64,000 nucleotides of DNA from Kitasatospora setae KM-6054 (GCF_000269985.1 NC_016109.1:4774001-4838000); one strand, 5' to 3'. Counted from the first letter of the stretch, positions 8,851 to 17,576 are shown. Numbers and translations: made by a program. The notes: generated from the sequence alone by a model not told the origin.

Positions 8851-9363
8851 ATGACCGCCACCCTCCCCGTCCACGCCGCGCCGCCGCCGCCCGGCGCCGC
8901 GATCCTGGTCGGCTGCGACGGCTCGGACGCCGCGCTCTGGGCCCTCGACCGGGCGATGGCCGAGGCGGAGGCGCACCGCCTGCCGCTGCACGTCCTCGCC
9001 GTGGTCAACCCCTCGCCGACCGGCTACCCGCCCGGCATGGCCGACCTGGTCCAGGAGAGCGTCGAGCGGCTGACCGCGAGCATGTCGGACGGCCTGCGCC
9101 GGGCCGTCGACACCGTGCAGTCCGCCCGGGCCCGCCCGTACGCCGGGCGGCTCACCCTCCACGTCGTCCTCGGCAACGTGGTGGACGTGCTGCTGCGGGC
9201 CGCCGACGGGCGGCACACCCTGGTGGTCGGCACCCGCGGCAACGGCGGCTTCTCCCGGCTGCTGCTCGGCTCGGTCAGCACCGCCGCCGTGCACCACGCG
9301 ACCTGCCCGGTGCTGGTCGTCCCGGCGCCCGCGGCGGAGACGGCGGAGGCGGCGCGGCCCTGA
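8851..9363 (+). CDS. Universal stress protein (UspA family)
   Basis: Single Usp domain of 170 residues. It begins with ILVGCDGSDAALWALDRA (about 18-35) and carries the ATP-binding signature GTRGNGGFSRLLLGSVS (about 130-146), matching G-2X-G-9X-G(S/T), then a C-terminal CPVLVVP strand. It is therefore probably an ATP-binding Usp. A GGAG ribosome site lies upstream of the ATG. It stands alone between the asparagine-synthase-like gene and the DsbA-type gene. Confidence 0.9.
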   Translation: MTATLPVHAAPPPPGAAILVGCDGSDAALWALDRAMAEAEAHRLPLHVLAVVNPSPTGYPPGMADLVQESVERLTASMSDGLRRAVDTVQSARARPYAGRLTLHVVLGNVVDVLLRAADGRHTLVVGTRGNGGFSRLLLGSVSTAAVHHATCPVLVVPAPAAETAEAARP

Positions 9364-9454
9364 CCGGAATGTCCGCGGATGGTTGAGCGTTCACCTTCTG
9401 TCGAACGGCCGCCCGGCCGTCGCACCGCCACCCCGGACAGGAGCGCACCCCGCC

Positions 9455-10150
9455 ATGAAGGTCGAGATCTACTCGGACATCGCATGTCCCTGGTGCTACG
9501 TCGGGAAGCGGCGCTTCGAGCAGGCGCTCGACCGGTTCGAGGGCAAGGACGGCGTCGAGGTCGTCTACCGCCCCTACCAGCTCGTCCCCGACGCCCCCGA
9601 GCAGGCCCGGCCGCACCGCGAGTGGCTCGCCGAGCGCTACGGGCCGCAGTCCCTCGCCATGGACGACCGGATCACCGAGGTCGGCAAGGGCATCGGCATC
9701 GACTACGACTTCGACACCGCCGTCGAGGTCAACACCTTCCGAGCGCACCGCCTGCTGCACCTCGCCGAGACCGAGTACGGCCCGGCCGTGCAGGCCGCGC
9801 TCAAGGAGCGGCTGCTCAAGGCGCACTTCTCCGAGGGCGTGAACGTCGGCGACGTCGAGGCGCTGGCCGGCCTCGCCGCCGAGACCGGCATCGACCGCGA
9901 GCGCGCCGCCGCCTACCTGGCCGGCGACGAGGGCGCGGCCGAGACCCGCGCCGCCCTCGACGAGGCCCGCGCGATCGGCGTCACCGCCGTCCCCACCTTC
10001 GTCTTCGAGGGCAAGTGGGCGGTCCAGGGCGGCCAGGAGGCCGAGACCTTCCTCCAGGTGCTGCGCCAGGTCGAGGCCGAGACCGCCCAGCGGATCACCC
10101 CGCTCGCCCCGCCCGCCGCCACCTGCGAGGACGGCAGCTGCGCGATCTGA
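9455..10150 (+). CDS. DsbA/FrnE-family thiol oxidoreductase
   Basis: Cytoplasmic DsbA-like protein of 231 residues with the active site CPWC at 11-14 right after a first strand MKVEIYSDIA, the conserved GVTAVPTFVFEGKWAVQGGQ block (about 182-201, holding the cis-Pro), and a C-terminal CEDGSC motif of the kind seen in FrnE. FrnE-like proteins act in thiol redox and metal or oxidative stress; there is no signal peptide. I chose the ATG at 9455 because the fold starts there. Confidence 0.9.
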   Translation: MKVEIYSDIACPWCYVGKRRFEQALDRFEGKDGVEVVYRPYQLVPDAPEQARPHREWLAERYGPQSLAMDDRITEVGKGIGIDYDFDTAVEVNTFRAHRLLHLAETEYGPAVQAALKERLLKAHFSEGVNVGDVEALAGLAAETGIDRERAAAYLAGDEGAAETRAALDEARAIGVTAVPTFVFEGKWAVQGGQEAETFLQVLRQVEAETAQRITPLAPPAATCEDGSCAI

Positions 10151-10191
10151 GCGGACGGCACAGCACGGCACGGCACCCCGCGGCGGCGGAC

Positions 10192-10222
10192 GGGACGGCG
10201 GGCGGCGCGGGCCCGCCGTCCC
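10192..10222. terminator. Bidirectional terminator between converging genes
   Basis: Perfect 12-bp inverted repeat (10192-10203 and 10211-10222) with a seven-base loop, between the stop of the DsbA-type gene and the stop of the sigma factor gene on the other strand. Confidence 0.75.
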
Positions 10223-10225
10223 CCG

Positions 10226-12268
10226 TCAGCAGGTGATCCGGGCCTGCGCCCAGTCGCCCAGGTCGATCACCGGCAGCGAGCCGCGCACCGGGGTGACCAC
10301 CAGCCGGATCGACGACAGCCCGTCCAGCGGCACGTGCACGGCGACCGGGCGGTCCCCCGCGGAGAGCGCGGGGGAGCTCCACAGCACCCGCCCGTCCTCG
10401 TCCTGCACCGAGAACACCACCTCGCCGTACGTGACGCCGAAGTCGTCCAGGCCCGCGACGGCGTCGAACGAGCGGCACGGCCGGTTCAGGTCGACGGTCA
10501 CCCGGGACGGCACCCGGGCCGCCAGCACGTGCTGGTAGCGGGTGCCGCTCAGCCAGGCCGACGGCCGCTGCAGCACCTGGCCGCCGCCGCGGATGCTCGG
10601 CGTGCCGGCGGCGTCGCGGTGGCCCCGGTTCAGCGGCACCTCGTCCAGCCAGAACTGGCGGGCCGGCGCCACCGTCGGGCTCGGGCTCGGCGTCGGGGTC
10701 GGCGTCGGCGTGGGTGACGGCGTCGGAGTCGGCGCCGGGGTCGGCACCGGGGTCGGCACCGGGGTCGGCACCGGGTCCGGGGACGCGGCCGGCGGCGGCA
10801 CCCGCTTCGCCGAGGGCGAGGGCGACGGCGACGGCGACGGCGGGCGGCTCGGCGTGGGGGACGGCGTCGGGCTGGGGCTCGGCGTCGGGGCGGGCGGCGG
10901 CGTGGGCGACGGCCTCGGGGCGGGCGCGGGCGGCAGCGGTGCCTCCGGCACGGCGCTCACCGCCGGCGGCGCGGCCTCCGGCGGCGCGGGCTCCGGCGAG
11001 CCGGTGAGCGCGAACGCGGCGACCGCCGCCGCGACCACGGCGATGCCGGCCGCGATGCCGGCCTTCGCGGCGGTGCCGAGCCCTTCCCCCGCCGCTCCGG
11101 CCGCCCCGCCGCCGGACGACCCGGCGCCACCCGCCGCCCCGGCGGTGCCCGCCGTCGTCCCACCAGCCGTCGCCGCAGCCCCGCCGCCGGCCACCGCCGC
11201 CCCGCCGACCACCGCGCCGGTGACGGCGGCCCCGCCGACGGCCGCGGCCGCGACGGTGAACCAGCCGGTGCCGATCCAGAGCAGCGCCCCGCCGGGCAGC
11301 ACGGCCCGCAGGCTGTGGTTGATGTCGGCGAGTTCGAGGTACGCGGCGGTGCACCTCGCGCAGTCCTGCACGTGCTTGCCGACCTCCGCCGAGGCGCGCT
11401 TGCGCAGCGAGCCGCGGGCGTACGCGCCGAGCCGGTTGGCGTACCCCGCGCAGCCGGACTCCTGGCTGCCCGACACGTGCGCCTGCAGGAACGCGGCGGC
11501 CAGCCGGTCGCGGGCCCGGTGGGCCTGGACGGCGGTGGCGTTGGCGGTCTTGCCGAGCATCACCGCGACGGTCTTCGGCGACTCCCGCTCGACCTCGGTG
11601 TGCCAGAGCACCACCCGGTCGTCCTCGGGCAGTTCGGCGTACGCGCGCATCACCATCCGCTGGTCGGCGAGGGCCAGCGCCCAGGCGTCCGCGCCCGGGT
11701 CGGCGAGGTCGAACTCGACGGTGGCGGCGGAGGCTTCGGCGAAACCGGTGAAGTCGTCGATCAGCTGCTCGCGCCGGTCCGACCTGGCCCAGGCCGCGGC
11801 CACGTTCCGCACCGCGGTCAACAGGTAGGCCCGGACGGCGAACTCGGGCCCCTTGCCCGCCTTCAGCGCCTGCAGGGTGCGGGCGAACACCTCGCCCGCG
11901 AGGTCCTCCGCGGTGAAGCTGTCCCGGCAGCAGGTCCGGGCGTAGCGGCGGACGGCGTCCGCGTGCCGGCGGTAGATCTCCTCGTACGCGGCGTCGTCCC
12001 CGGCCCGCACCCGGGCCGTCAACTCCGAGTCGGAGGGCGGCCGTTCACCGTCCACCGGATCGGCGGGGGCGGGCACCACGGCGCGCACCGGGAACTCCTC
12101 GCCGATGAACGCCTCGGGGGCGACGCCGCCCCGCCCGGCCGCCGCCTGGCCGGGCACCCGGCCGTGCAGCGACTCGCGGGCCGGACTGCCGCCCTGGTCC
12201 GGGACCTGGCCCGGCGTCTCCAGGCCGGAGCCGGACTCGCCCGGGTCGCCCTGCTCGTCGGGGTTCAC
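10226..12268 (-). CDS. ECF sigma factor fused to zinc-finger anti-sigma segment, membrane helix and NPCBM-like domain
   Basis: About 680 residues from a GTG at 12268. In order: a disordered acidic N-terminus (1-90), sigma region 2 (about 95-160), region 4 (about 205-265), a zinc-binding anti-sigma motif HVQDCARC (299-306), Ala/Gly-rich sequence, a membrane helix (about 402-422), a Pro/Ser/Thr-rich stalk (about 424-538) with tandem 12-base repeats in the DNA, and a C-terminal region resembling NPCBM carbohydrate-binding domains (about 540-680: FWLDEVPLN, YQHVLAARVPSRVTVDL). This is the layout of ECF sigma factors of the SCO4117 type. Activation would need release from the membrane, probably after an extracellular cue. 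The ribosome site is weak, so the start is uncertain. Confidence 0.85.
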   Translation of the reverse strand: MNPDEQGDPGESGSGLETPGQVPDQGGSPARESLHGRVPGQAAAGRGGVAPEAFIGEEFPVRAVVPAPADPVDGERPPSDSELTARVRAGDDAAYEEIYRRHADAVRRYARTCCRDSFTAEDLAGEVFARTLQALKAGKGPEFAVRAYLLTAVRNVAAAWARSDRREQLIDDFTGFAEASAATVEFDLADPGADAWALALADQRMVMRAYAELPEDDRVVLWHTEVERESPKTVAVMLGKTANATAVQAHRARDRLAAAFLQAHVSGSQESGCAGYANRLGAYARGSLRKRASAEVGKHVQDCARCTAAYLELADINHSLRAVLPGGALLWIGTGWFTVAAAAVGGAAVTGAVVGGAAVAGGGAAATAGGTTAGTAGAAGGAGSSGGGAAGAAGEGLGTAAKAGIAAGIAVVAAAVAAFALTGSPEPAPPEAAPPAVSAVPEAPLPPAPAPRPSPTPPPAPTPSPSPTPSPTPSRPPSPSPSPSPSAKRVPPPAASPDPVPTPVPTPVPTPAPTPTPSPTPTPTPTPSPSPTVAPARQFWLDEVPLNRGHRDAAGTPSIRGGGQVLQRPSAWLSGTRYQHVLAARVPSRVTVDLNRPCRSFDAVAGLDDFGVTYGEVVFSVQDEDGRVLWSSPALSAGDRPVAVHVPLDGLSSIRLVVTPVRGSLPVIDLGDWAQARITC

Positions 12269-12590
12269 CTGGCACCGCCCCGGTGCACGGCGCACGGTCG
12301 GGACCGCCCCCCGGAGTCGACGGCGGTCACGGTGCGCAACGGGACAATGGCTCCAACCACGGGCAAAGAATGGCATAGCGCAGCGGGCACCGGTAGCCGG
12401 GTCCGCCGCCTCCCACCCGTCCGGGCCGCCGTTCGCGGAAGTGTTCGGGGCGCGGCGGCGCAGGCACCGCGCGTACCCGGAACGTCCCGCGCGCCGCCGG
12501 CCCCGGGGGCCGCTCCCGGCCGCCCCCCGTCACCCGAACGGCGCGCCGGAGCCGCGACCCGGCCCCCCGCCGGGCGGCGATCCGTACGCA
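12269..12590. other. Intergenic region upstream of the sigma factor gene
   Basis: No credible gene. The part nearest the sigma gene is less GC-rich (around 12340-12375), which suits a promoter, but I cannot point to a consensus -35/-10 pair. Confidence 0.5.
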
Positions 12591-12685
12591 CCGTCAAGTC
12601 CCCCTGTGCCGTCAAGGCTCCCCGTGCCCGGGCAAGGACCCCGCGCGCCGCGGCAGACCCCGCGTGCCGTCAAGAACCCGGCACG
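12591..12685. repeat. Five degenerate tandem repeats of 18-21 bp
   Basis: Units start at 12591, 12609, 12627, 12648 and 12667. Units 1, 2 and 5 begin CCGTCAAG and the others keep a G-C-A-(A)-G core followed by a C-rich run. The array ends ten bases before the stop codon of the TetR gene, so it would lie in its 3' untranslated region. Confidence 0.6.
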
Positions 12686-12695
12686 ACAGCGGTGT

Positions 12696-13490
12696 TCAGG
12701 CCGCGCGCAGCCCCTGCAACAGGATCTGCAGCAGCCGGTGCCCCGCCCCGCCCTCGGGGTCGCCCTCGCGCACCGGGACGGCCGCCGAGGCGTGCACCGG
12801 CACCGCCGCGGTCAGCACCAGCACCACGTCGGCCACCGACACCCCGGGGCGCAGCTCGCCGGCCGCGCCCGCCCGGGCCACCAGGGCCGCCAGCAGTTGC
12901 AGCAGCAGCCGCGGGTCGGCGCCCTGCTCGCCCTCGGCCACCGGCGCGCCGCCGAACGCCCGCAGCTCGGTGCCGCGCTGCTCGGGCACCCGGCCGATCT
13001 CCTCGGCGTACCGGAACGCCTCCGGCGGCAGCAGCCGCCCGGCGCCCGAGGCCGCCGCCCGCTGCAGGAAGCCCGCCAGCGCGTCCCACGGGCCGGTCAG
13101 CCCGCCGTACAGCGACTCCCGGGCCTGCGCGGTCAGCCAGGACACCTCCTCGGCGGCGATCCGCTGGACCAGCACCTCCTTGCTCGGGAAGCGCCGGTAC
13201 ACGGTGCCGACGCCGACCCCGGCCCGCCGGGCGACCTCCTCCATCGGCGCGCCGTAACCGAGTTCGCCGAAGACCTCGCGGGCGGCCCGCAGCACGCTCT
13301 CCAGGTTCCGCCGGGCGTCCACCCGCAGGCGCGAGTTCGCGCCGCGGCCGCCCTCGGCCTGCTGCTCCCCGGACGGGAAGGCGTACCGCTCCCGCCCGTC
13401 GGGGCCGCGCTGCTCCGGCACCACGTCCACCGCGGTCCTCCCGAACCCCGTAGCCGGGGCCCGCCCCGCCAGTTGATCCTGCTCAGCCAT
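12696..13490 (-). CDS. atrA: AtrA-like TetR-family regulator
   Basis: The 264-residue protein has an N-terminal Gln/Gly/Arg-rich extension of about 55 residues, then a TetR DNA-binding domain (RRNLESVLRAAREVFGELGY, then PMEEVARRAGVGVGTVYRRF) and an Ala/Leu-rich ligand-binding domain. A GGGGGAGG ribosome site precedes the ATG. The long N-terminal extension and the position between an SCO4117-type sigma factor and a type II NADH dehydrogenase match, from memory, AtrA (SCO4118) of S. coelicolor, an activator of actinorhodin synthesis and other antibiotic and development genes. The name rests on family plus gene order. A possible promoter lies at 13713-13685 (minus strand; TATGGT as -10, weak -35). 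Confidence 0.72.
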   Translation of the reverse strand: MAEQDQLAGRAPATGFGRTAVDVVPEQRGPDGRERYAFPSGEQQAEGGRGANSRLRVDARRNLESVLRAAREVFGELGYGAPMEEVARRAGVGVGTVYRRFPSKEVLVQRIAAEEVSWLTAQARESLYGGLTGPWDALAGFLQRAAASGAGRLLPPEAFRYAEEIGRVPEQRGTELRAFGGAPVAEGEQGADPRLLLQLLAALVARAGAAGELRPGVSVADVVLVLTAAVPVHASAAVPVREGDPEGGAGHRLLQILLQGLRAA

Positions 13491-13835
13491 GCCCAACCTC
13501 CCCCGAGGCACCCCGTCCCGGGTACCCGAACGCTACTGCGCCCCCTGGAGTGCGCCGCCGGCACCGGTCGTGGCCCGACGTCCGCGCACTACCTTCCCCG
13601 GTTGGCTCCCGTGCAGTCCGGGTCGACACCACCAGGTCCAGGAACGAACGGACCGGCACCATCGGCGGTCCGAAGCACAATCCGACCATAGTTCAGGGAA
13701 GTTCGCCGCATAAGTGGACCACTCGTCGGCCCGGTCCGGTCCGATCCGGGCCCCAGCTACGGACAAATCCCCTCACGCACACCCCTCCGGACCGGGGCTG
13801 ACGGCGTCGACGGGAGCGCGGGCCGAGGATCCGGG

Positions 13836-13994
13836 CCGAAACGTCCGCTCCGTCCCCGACTCGCCTTTCTTTGCCCGATCTTGACTGTGCGTCAGCCGTA
13901 AACCCGAATCACCGCCGCACCGGTCGACCGTACACGTTCCCCTTTCCATCCCGCCCACCCCCTGATGGCGCGACCGACGCATCCGTGCGACGCC
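13836..13994. repeat. Decayed upstream copy of the WXG-locus promoter region
   Basis: This segment is similar to 14122-14300. Shared blocks in the same order are CCCCGACTCGCCTT, then CTTTGCC, CTTGACTG and TCAG, then GTACACGTT, a C-rich block, and a block ending near CGACGC. In this copy the TAGCGT found in the other (14267-14272) reads TGGCGC. No gene follows it directly, so it looks like a leftover of a duplicated gene front. Confidence 0.65.
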
Positions 13995-14095
13995 CGCACA
14001 CAACCCCGAGTCGACCCGTCCGCCACCCCCGGCCCGACCGCCCGTCCGCCCGCCGTCCGCCCGCCGTCCGAAGCCTGCCGGGCGGGCGGCTCCGC

Positions 14096-14111
14096 TGTGA
14101 GGCGGATCACA
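14096..14111. promoter_or_regulatory. CRP-type palindrome
   Basis: TGTGA, six bases, TCACA: the textbook CRP half-sites, lying between the two duplicated promoter copies and 225 bases upstream of the WXG100-like gene. Streptomyces has a Crp protein with a related site. One match in a window of this size could be chance. Confidence 0.4.
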
Positions 14112-14121
14112 GGTCGGAGGG

Positions 14122-14300
14122 CCGAAGTGGAACGTCTGGATTCGCCCCGACTCGCCTTCCTTTGCCGGACCTTGACTGATCATCAGTTCGCCCGAAAGGT
14201 GCCGCTTCGGCCTTGCGGCAACGGTGGGCAGTACACGTTTCCCCTTCCGCCCCACCCGTTCCCCGATAGCGTGGCCGACACATTCGTCACGACAACTACA
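14122..14300 (+). repeat. Intact copy of the duplicated promoter region of the WXG locus
   Basis: Second member of the repeat pair with 13836-13994. It carries a -10-like TAGCGT at 14267-14272 and lies directly upstream of the WXG100-like gene, so it is the likely working promoter region. Confidence 0.6.
14175..14187. promoter_or_regulatory. 13-bp palindrome, possible operator
   Basis: ACTGAT-C-ATCAGT, perfect about a central C. The nine-base core TGATCATCA also occurs in the palindrome upstream of the phosphatase gene (20663-20675). The matching place in the decayed copy is changed. Confidence 0.4.
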
Positions 14301-14335
14301 CGCGACCACACGCAACGCGAGCCATGGGGGGCACG

Positions 14336-15130
14336 ATGGGGCGACAGCCGATCGAAACGGGGGGCGGCGGGGGCGGCAGCGGTTTCGCCGTCTCCCCGGA
14401 CGAGTTGGAGCAGTCCGGCCGGACGGCGCGGCAGACTGCGGAGACGATTCCCGGTGAGACCACGGCCGTTCTGGCTGCCTCCGACCAGGCCGAGGGCGGC
14501 CTGCGGGGTTGGCGGACCGGGATCGAGCTGAACGCCTGCACGGACGAGTGGCGGCGGGTGCTGGACGAGCTCTCCCGGGAGATGGACTCCCAGGGCGACA
14601 AGCTGATCCAGACCGCGGCGAACTACCGCAAGGGCGAGGAGGGCGCGAACCAGGGCCTGGTCCCGACCGACTCCAACGTGCGCGCCCTCAGCGGCCCGTC
14701 CCTCGCCAGCGCGGGCGCGGGTGCTCCGGGCCGGGCGACCCCGGTCGGAGAGCGGCTGCTGCGCGGCGCCTTCGACGGCCCGCAGGTCACGACCCAGCCG
14801 CACCTGCTCACCCCGGACGAGGCGGCGCGCGTCCCGGGCCCGTTCGACGGCCCGCAGGTCACCACCAAGCCGTACCTGATCCCGCCGGGCGAGTCCGACC
14901 GCTTCCGCCGCGCCTTCGACCCGCCCGCCCCGAACCCCGTCCCGGTCGTCCCCGACGGCTTCGGCACCGGCGCGCCCTACAAGCTCCCGCCCGAGCAGTC
15001 CGAGCGCTTCCGCGACGCCTTCGACCCCGCGCCCGCGCCCGCGCCCGAGCCCGAGTTCGAGATCCACCACGTGGAACAGCCCGCCGACCCGCGCGCGTTC
15101 TACTTCGACCGCAACGCCCGGGGCCTGTGA
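14336..15130 (+). CDS. WXG100-like protein with C-terminal repeats
   Basis: 264 residues from the ATG at 14336, which follows a GGGGGG run; an in-frame ATG at 14324 lacks a ribosome site. Residues 1-100 form a helical WXG100-like domain with a Trp at the turn (GLRGWRTG) and a second helix DEWRRVLDELSREMDSQG. The rest is Pro-rich with three related units: FDGPQVTTQPHLLTPDEA, FDGPQVTTKPYLIPPGESDRF and GTGAPYKLPPEQSERF. WXG100 proteins are substrates or partners of type VII secretion; no secretion machinery is encoded in this window. The stop overlaps the start of the next gene (TGATG), so the two are co-translated, perhaps as a heterodimer pair. Confidence 0.75.
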   Translation: MGRQPIETGGGGGGSGFAVSPDELEQSGRTARQTAETIPGETTAVLAASDQAEGGLRGWRTGIELNACTDEWRRVLDELSREMDSQGDKLIQTAANYRKGEEGANQGLVPTDSNVRALSGPSLASAGAGAPGRATPVGERLLRGAFDGPQVTTQPHLLTPDEAARVPGPFDGPQVTTKPYLIPPGESDRFRRAFDPPAPNPVPVVPDGFGTGAPYKLPPEQSERFRDAFDPAPAPAPEPEFEIHHVEQPADPRAFYFDRNARGL

Positions 15131-16947
15131 TGGACATCAAGACTCTGCAGGACGGCCGCTACGACGGGATGTTCGCGGCCGCGGACGCGTACGACCGGAT
15201 CGGCAGCGCCTTCGCCGACCACTCCAGCACCTGGAACAACGGCGTCCAGGGCCGGGCCCGCAATTCCGGCTGGACCGGCCAGGCCGCCGACAAGGCGGAC
15301 GCCTCGCTGAGCGAGACCGGCATCAAGGTGCAGGCGGCGGCCGGCGAACTGTGCAGCATCGCCCCGGTCCTGCGCGAGGGCGCCGAAGCCTTCATGCTCG
15401 CCCAGAACAAGCTCGCCGCCCTCCTCACGGACGCCAAGGCCGACGGCTACCAGGTCGGCGCGGACGGCTCGGTCTCCTGGCAGCCGGCCACGCCCACCGC
15501 GCCCGACCAGGGCATCACCATCGACCAGATGTTCCAGCAGCAGGCCCGCGAGATGCAGGCGACCGCCTACGGCATGCAGATCGAGCAGGTCCTGAAGGAG
15601 GCCGAGCACGCCGACCAGGTCATCTCCGAACGCCTGCGCGCGCTCACCGACGACGCCCGCACCGGCAAGGGACTCACCCGGATCGCGGGCGGCCTCAACG
15701 CGATGCGCAACCTCCGCAAGGAGGACCTGGTCGACTCCGCGATACCCAAGCAGGGCAGCTCCCCGACCCAGGTCAACGCCTGGTGGAAGGGCCTCCCCCC
15801 GGAGGAGCAGCAGCGCCTGCTCCAGAACCACCCCCAGCAGATCGGCAACCTCGACGGCATCCCGTCCCCGGTCCGCGACCAGGCCAACCGGGCCAACCTC
15901 GACCGCACCATCAGCCAGCTGGAGAACCGGGGCCAACTCAGCGCCGCGGAGCAGGAGCAGCTGACCGGTTTCCGGGCGATCAAGCAGCGGGTGGCCAGCG
16001 AGGACGAGGCGCACCGGAAGATGCCGGAGAGCAACCCGCAGCCCTACCTGCTCGCGATCGACACGGTCGGCCAGGGCCGGGCCGCGATCTCCTTCGGCAA
16101 CCCGGACACCGCCACCGACGTGGTCTCCTACGTGCCCGGCCTCGGCACCAAGATCGGCGGTGCCGGCGGTGGCGACGCCGACCGGGCCAAGGACCTGTGG
16201 ACCGCCTCGAAGGCCGCCGACCCCAGCAAGGACGTCGCCTCGATCACCTGGATCGGCTACGACGCCCCGCAACTGGAAGGGGCCACCCTGGACAGCCTCG
16301 CCGTCGCGGGCACCGAGCGGGCCGAGCGGGGCGGCGCCTCCTACCAGACCTTCGTCCAGGGCCTGCGGGCCACCCACGAGGGCGAACCCGCGCACATGAC
16401 CGCCCTGGGCCACTCGTACGGCTCGTTCACCGTCGGCCAGGCCGCCCAGCGCCCCGGCGGCCTCCCCGTCGACGACATCATCCTGGTGGGCAGCCCCGGC
16501 ACCGGCGCCCAGCGCGCCGACCAGCTCGGCATCGACCCCAAGCACGTCTGGGTGGGCGCCGCCGAGAACGACCCGGTCACCCACCTGCCGAGCGGAGCCG
16601 AGAGCACCGGCATGGGGGTCGGCGGGTACATCGGAGCGGCGGCCGGCGCCGGTTTCGGACCGCTCGGATTGATCACCGGGGCGGTCGTCGGCGGTGGCGG
16701 GGGCTACGGCGTCGGACACCTCGTGGACGAGCACGAGCTGTGGTTCGGCCAGGACCCGGCGAGCCGTGAGTTCGGCGGCAACCGCTTCGCCGTCGAACCC
16801 GGGCCCGAGCTGAGCGCCGACTCGCACTCCGACTACTGGGACTTCCGCGACGAGAGGCAGAAGAAGGACCCCAGTGCCTCCCTGGCCAACATGGCCGAGA
16901 TCGTCACCGGCAACGGTGGCAACGCGACCAAGCAGAGCCCTCGTTGA
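15130..16947 (+). CDS. WXG-domain / DUF1023 alpha/beta-hydrolase fusion, putative secreted effector
   Basis: 605 residues. Residues 1-105 resemble a WXG100 protein (W-T-G at 48-50, then helical). The middle (about 110-300) is helical linker. From about 310 the protein matches DUF1023 alpha/beta hydrolases: LLAIDTVGQGRAAISFGNPD, WIGYDAP and the nucleophile elbow GHSYGS with Ser429. A Gly-rich hydrophobic stretch (about 500-535) follows, then a tail ending GNGGNATKQSPR. Substrate unknown; DUF1023 proteins are serine esterase-like. It overlaps the gene before it by one base and the lipoprotein after it by four bases (TTGA). The layout of secreted hydrolase followed by lipoprotein resembles effector-immunity pairs, which is inference. 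Confidence 0.8.
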   Translation: MDIKTLQDGRYDGMFAAADAYDRIGSAFADHSSTWNNGVQGRARNSGWTGQAADKADASLSETGIKVQAAAGELCSIAPVLREGAEAFMLAQNKLAALLTDAKADGYQVGADGSVSWQPATPTAPDQGITIDQMFQQQAREMQATAYGMQIEQVLKEAEHADQVISERLRALTDDARTGKGLTRIAGGLNAMRNLRKEDLVDSAIPKQGSSPTQVNAWWKGLPPEEQQRLLQNHPQQIGNLDGIPSPVRDQANRANLDRTISQLENRGQLSAAEQEQLTGFRAIKQRVASEDEAHRKMPESNPQPYLLAIDTVGQGRAAISFGNPDTATDVVSYVPGLGTKIGGAGGGDADRAKDLWTASKAADPSKDVASITWIGYDAPQLEGATLDSLAVAGTERAERGGASYQTFVQGLRATHEGEPAHMTALGHSYGSFTVGQAAQRPGGLPVDDIILVGSPGTGAQRADQLGIDPKHVWVGAAENDPVTHLPSGAESTGMGVGGYIGAAAGAGFGPLGLITGAVVGGGGGYGVGHLVDEHELWFGQDPASREFGGNRFAVEPGPELSADSHSDYWDFRDERQKKDPSASLANMAEIVTGNGGNATKQSPR

Positions 16948-17519
16948 GTCCCCGAACCCCGTTCGCCGCCTTCGCCGCCGTCCTGCTGGCGGTGACGCTC
17001 ACCGCCGGCTGCTCCGGTTCCGAGGATCTCGGGCCGCTCGGTGACCCGGCCGCGGCGCAGCAGCGGATCGACTCGCTGATCGACGGGACGCTCAAGGCGA
17101 TCACCCCGGCAGTGCCACCTCGGCAGGACTGGTGGTACCGCTACCGCGAGGAGCGGAACGGGATCAACAACAACACGGGCTACACCGAGGTGGAGCGGCA
17201 GAGCTACCTGGAGGAGCGGATCGCCGAGGGGAAGCAACGCGTCCTGTTGGGGCAGGCGGAGAAGTACTGGAGCGACCAGGGCTGTACGGTCGGCGCCGAG
17301 AAGTCCGACAGCCTGCGGGTGTACGTGTCGGCGACCTGCGCGGACAAGGCCGTGGCCGTCGTGGAGATCGGCAAGGACGGCGTGGCGCTCGTCAAGGCCC
17401 TGGTGGAGAAGACGAAGCTCGGGAGCGGCCCCAGCCCGTTCCCGAACACCCTCTCCCCTCGGCCGACCGCCAGCGAGACCCCCGTCGGGAAGCGTGACCA
17501 CCCCTACTGGTCGCACTGA
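16944..17519 (+). CDS. Lipoprotein A of the WXG/DUF1023 locus
   Basis: 191 residues with a lipoprotein signal (RTPFAAFAAVLLAVTLTAGC, Cys23). The start is TTG, four bases inside the hydrolase gene, so translation is coupled. The mature part is soluble, charged, has one further Cys pair (QGCTV, SATC) and ends DHPYWSH. It is paralogous to the lipoprotein at 18323: identical or near-identical over the first 50 residues, diverging in the middle, and sharing the ending YWSH. No named domain is recognised. As a surface lipoprotein next to a putative secreted hydrolase it could protect the producer; this is inference. Confidence 0.8.
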   Translation: MSPRTPFAAFAAVLLAVTLTAGCSGSEDLGPLGDPAAAQQRIDSLIDGTLKAITPAVPPRQDWWYRYREERNGINNNTGYTEVERQSYLEERIAEGKQRVLLGQAEKYWSDQGCTVGAEKSDSLRVYVSATCADKAVAVVEIGKDGVALVKALVEKTKLGSGPSPFPNTLSPRPTASETPVGKRDHPYWSH

Positions 17520-17576
17520 TCACCGCGCCGCCCCCGCCGCCCCGCCGCCAAGCCCGGCAGGGCGGCCGGGGCGGCT

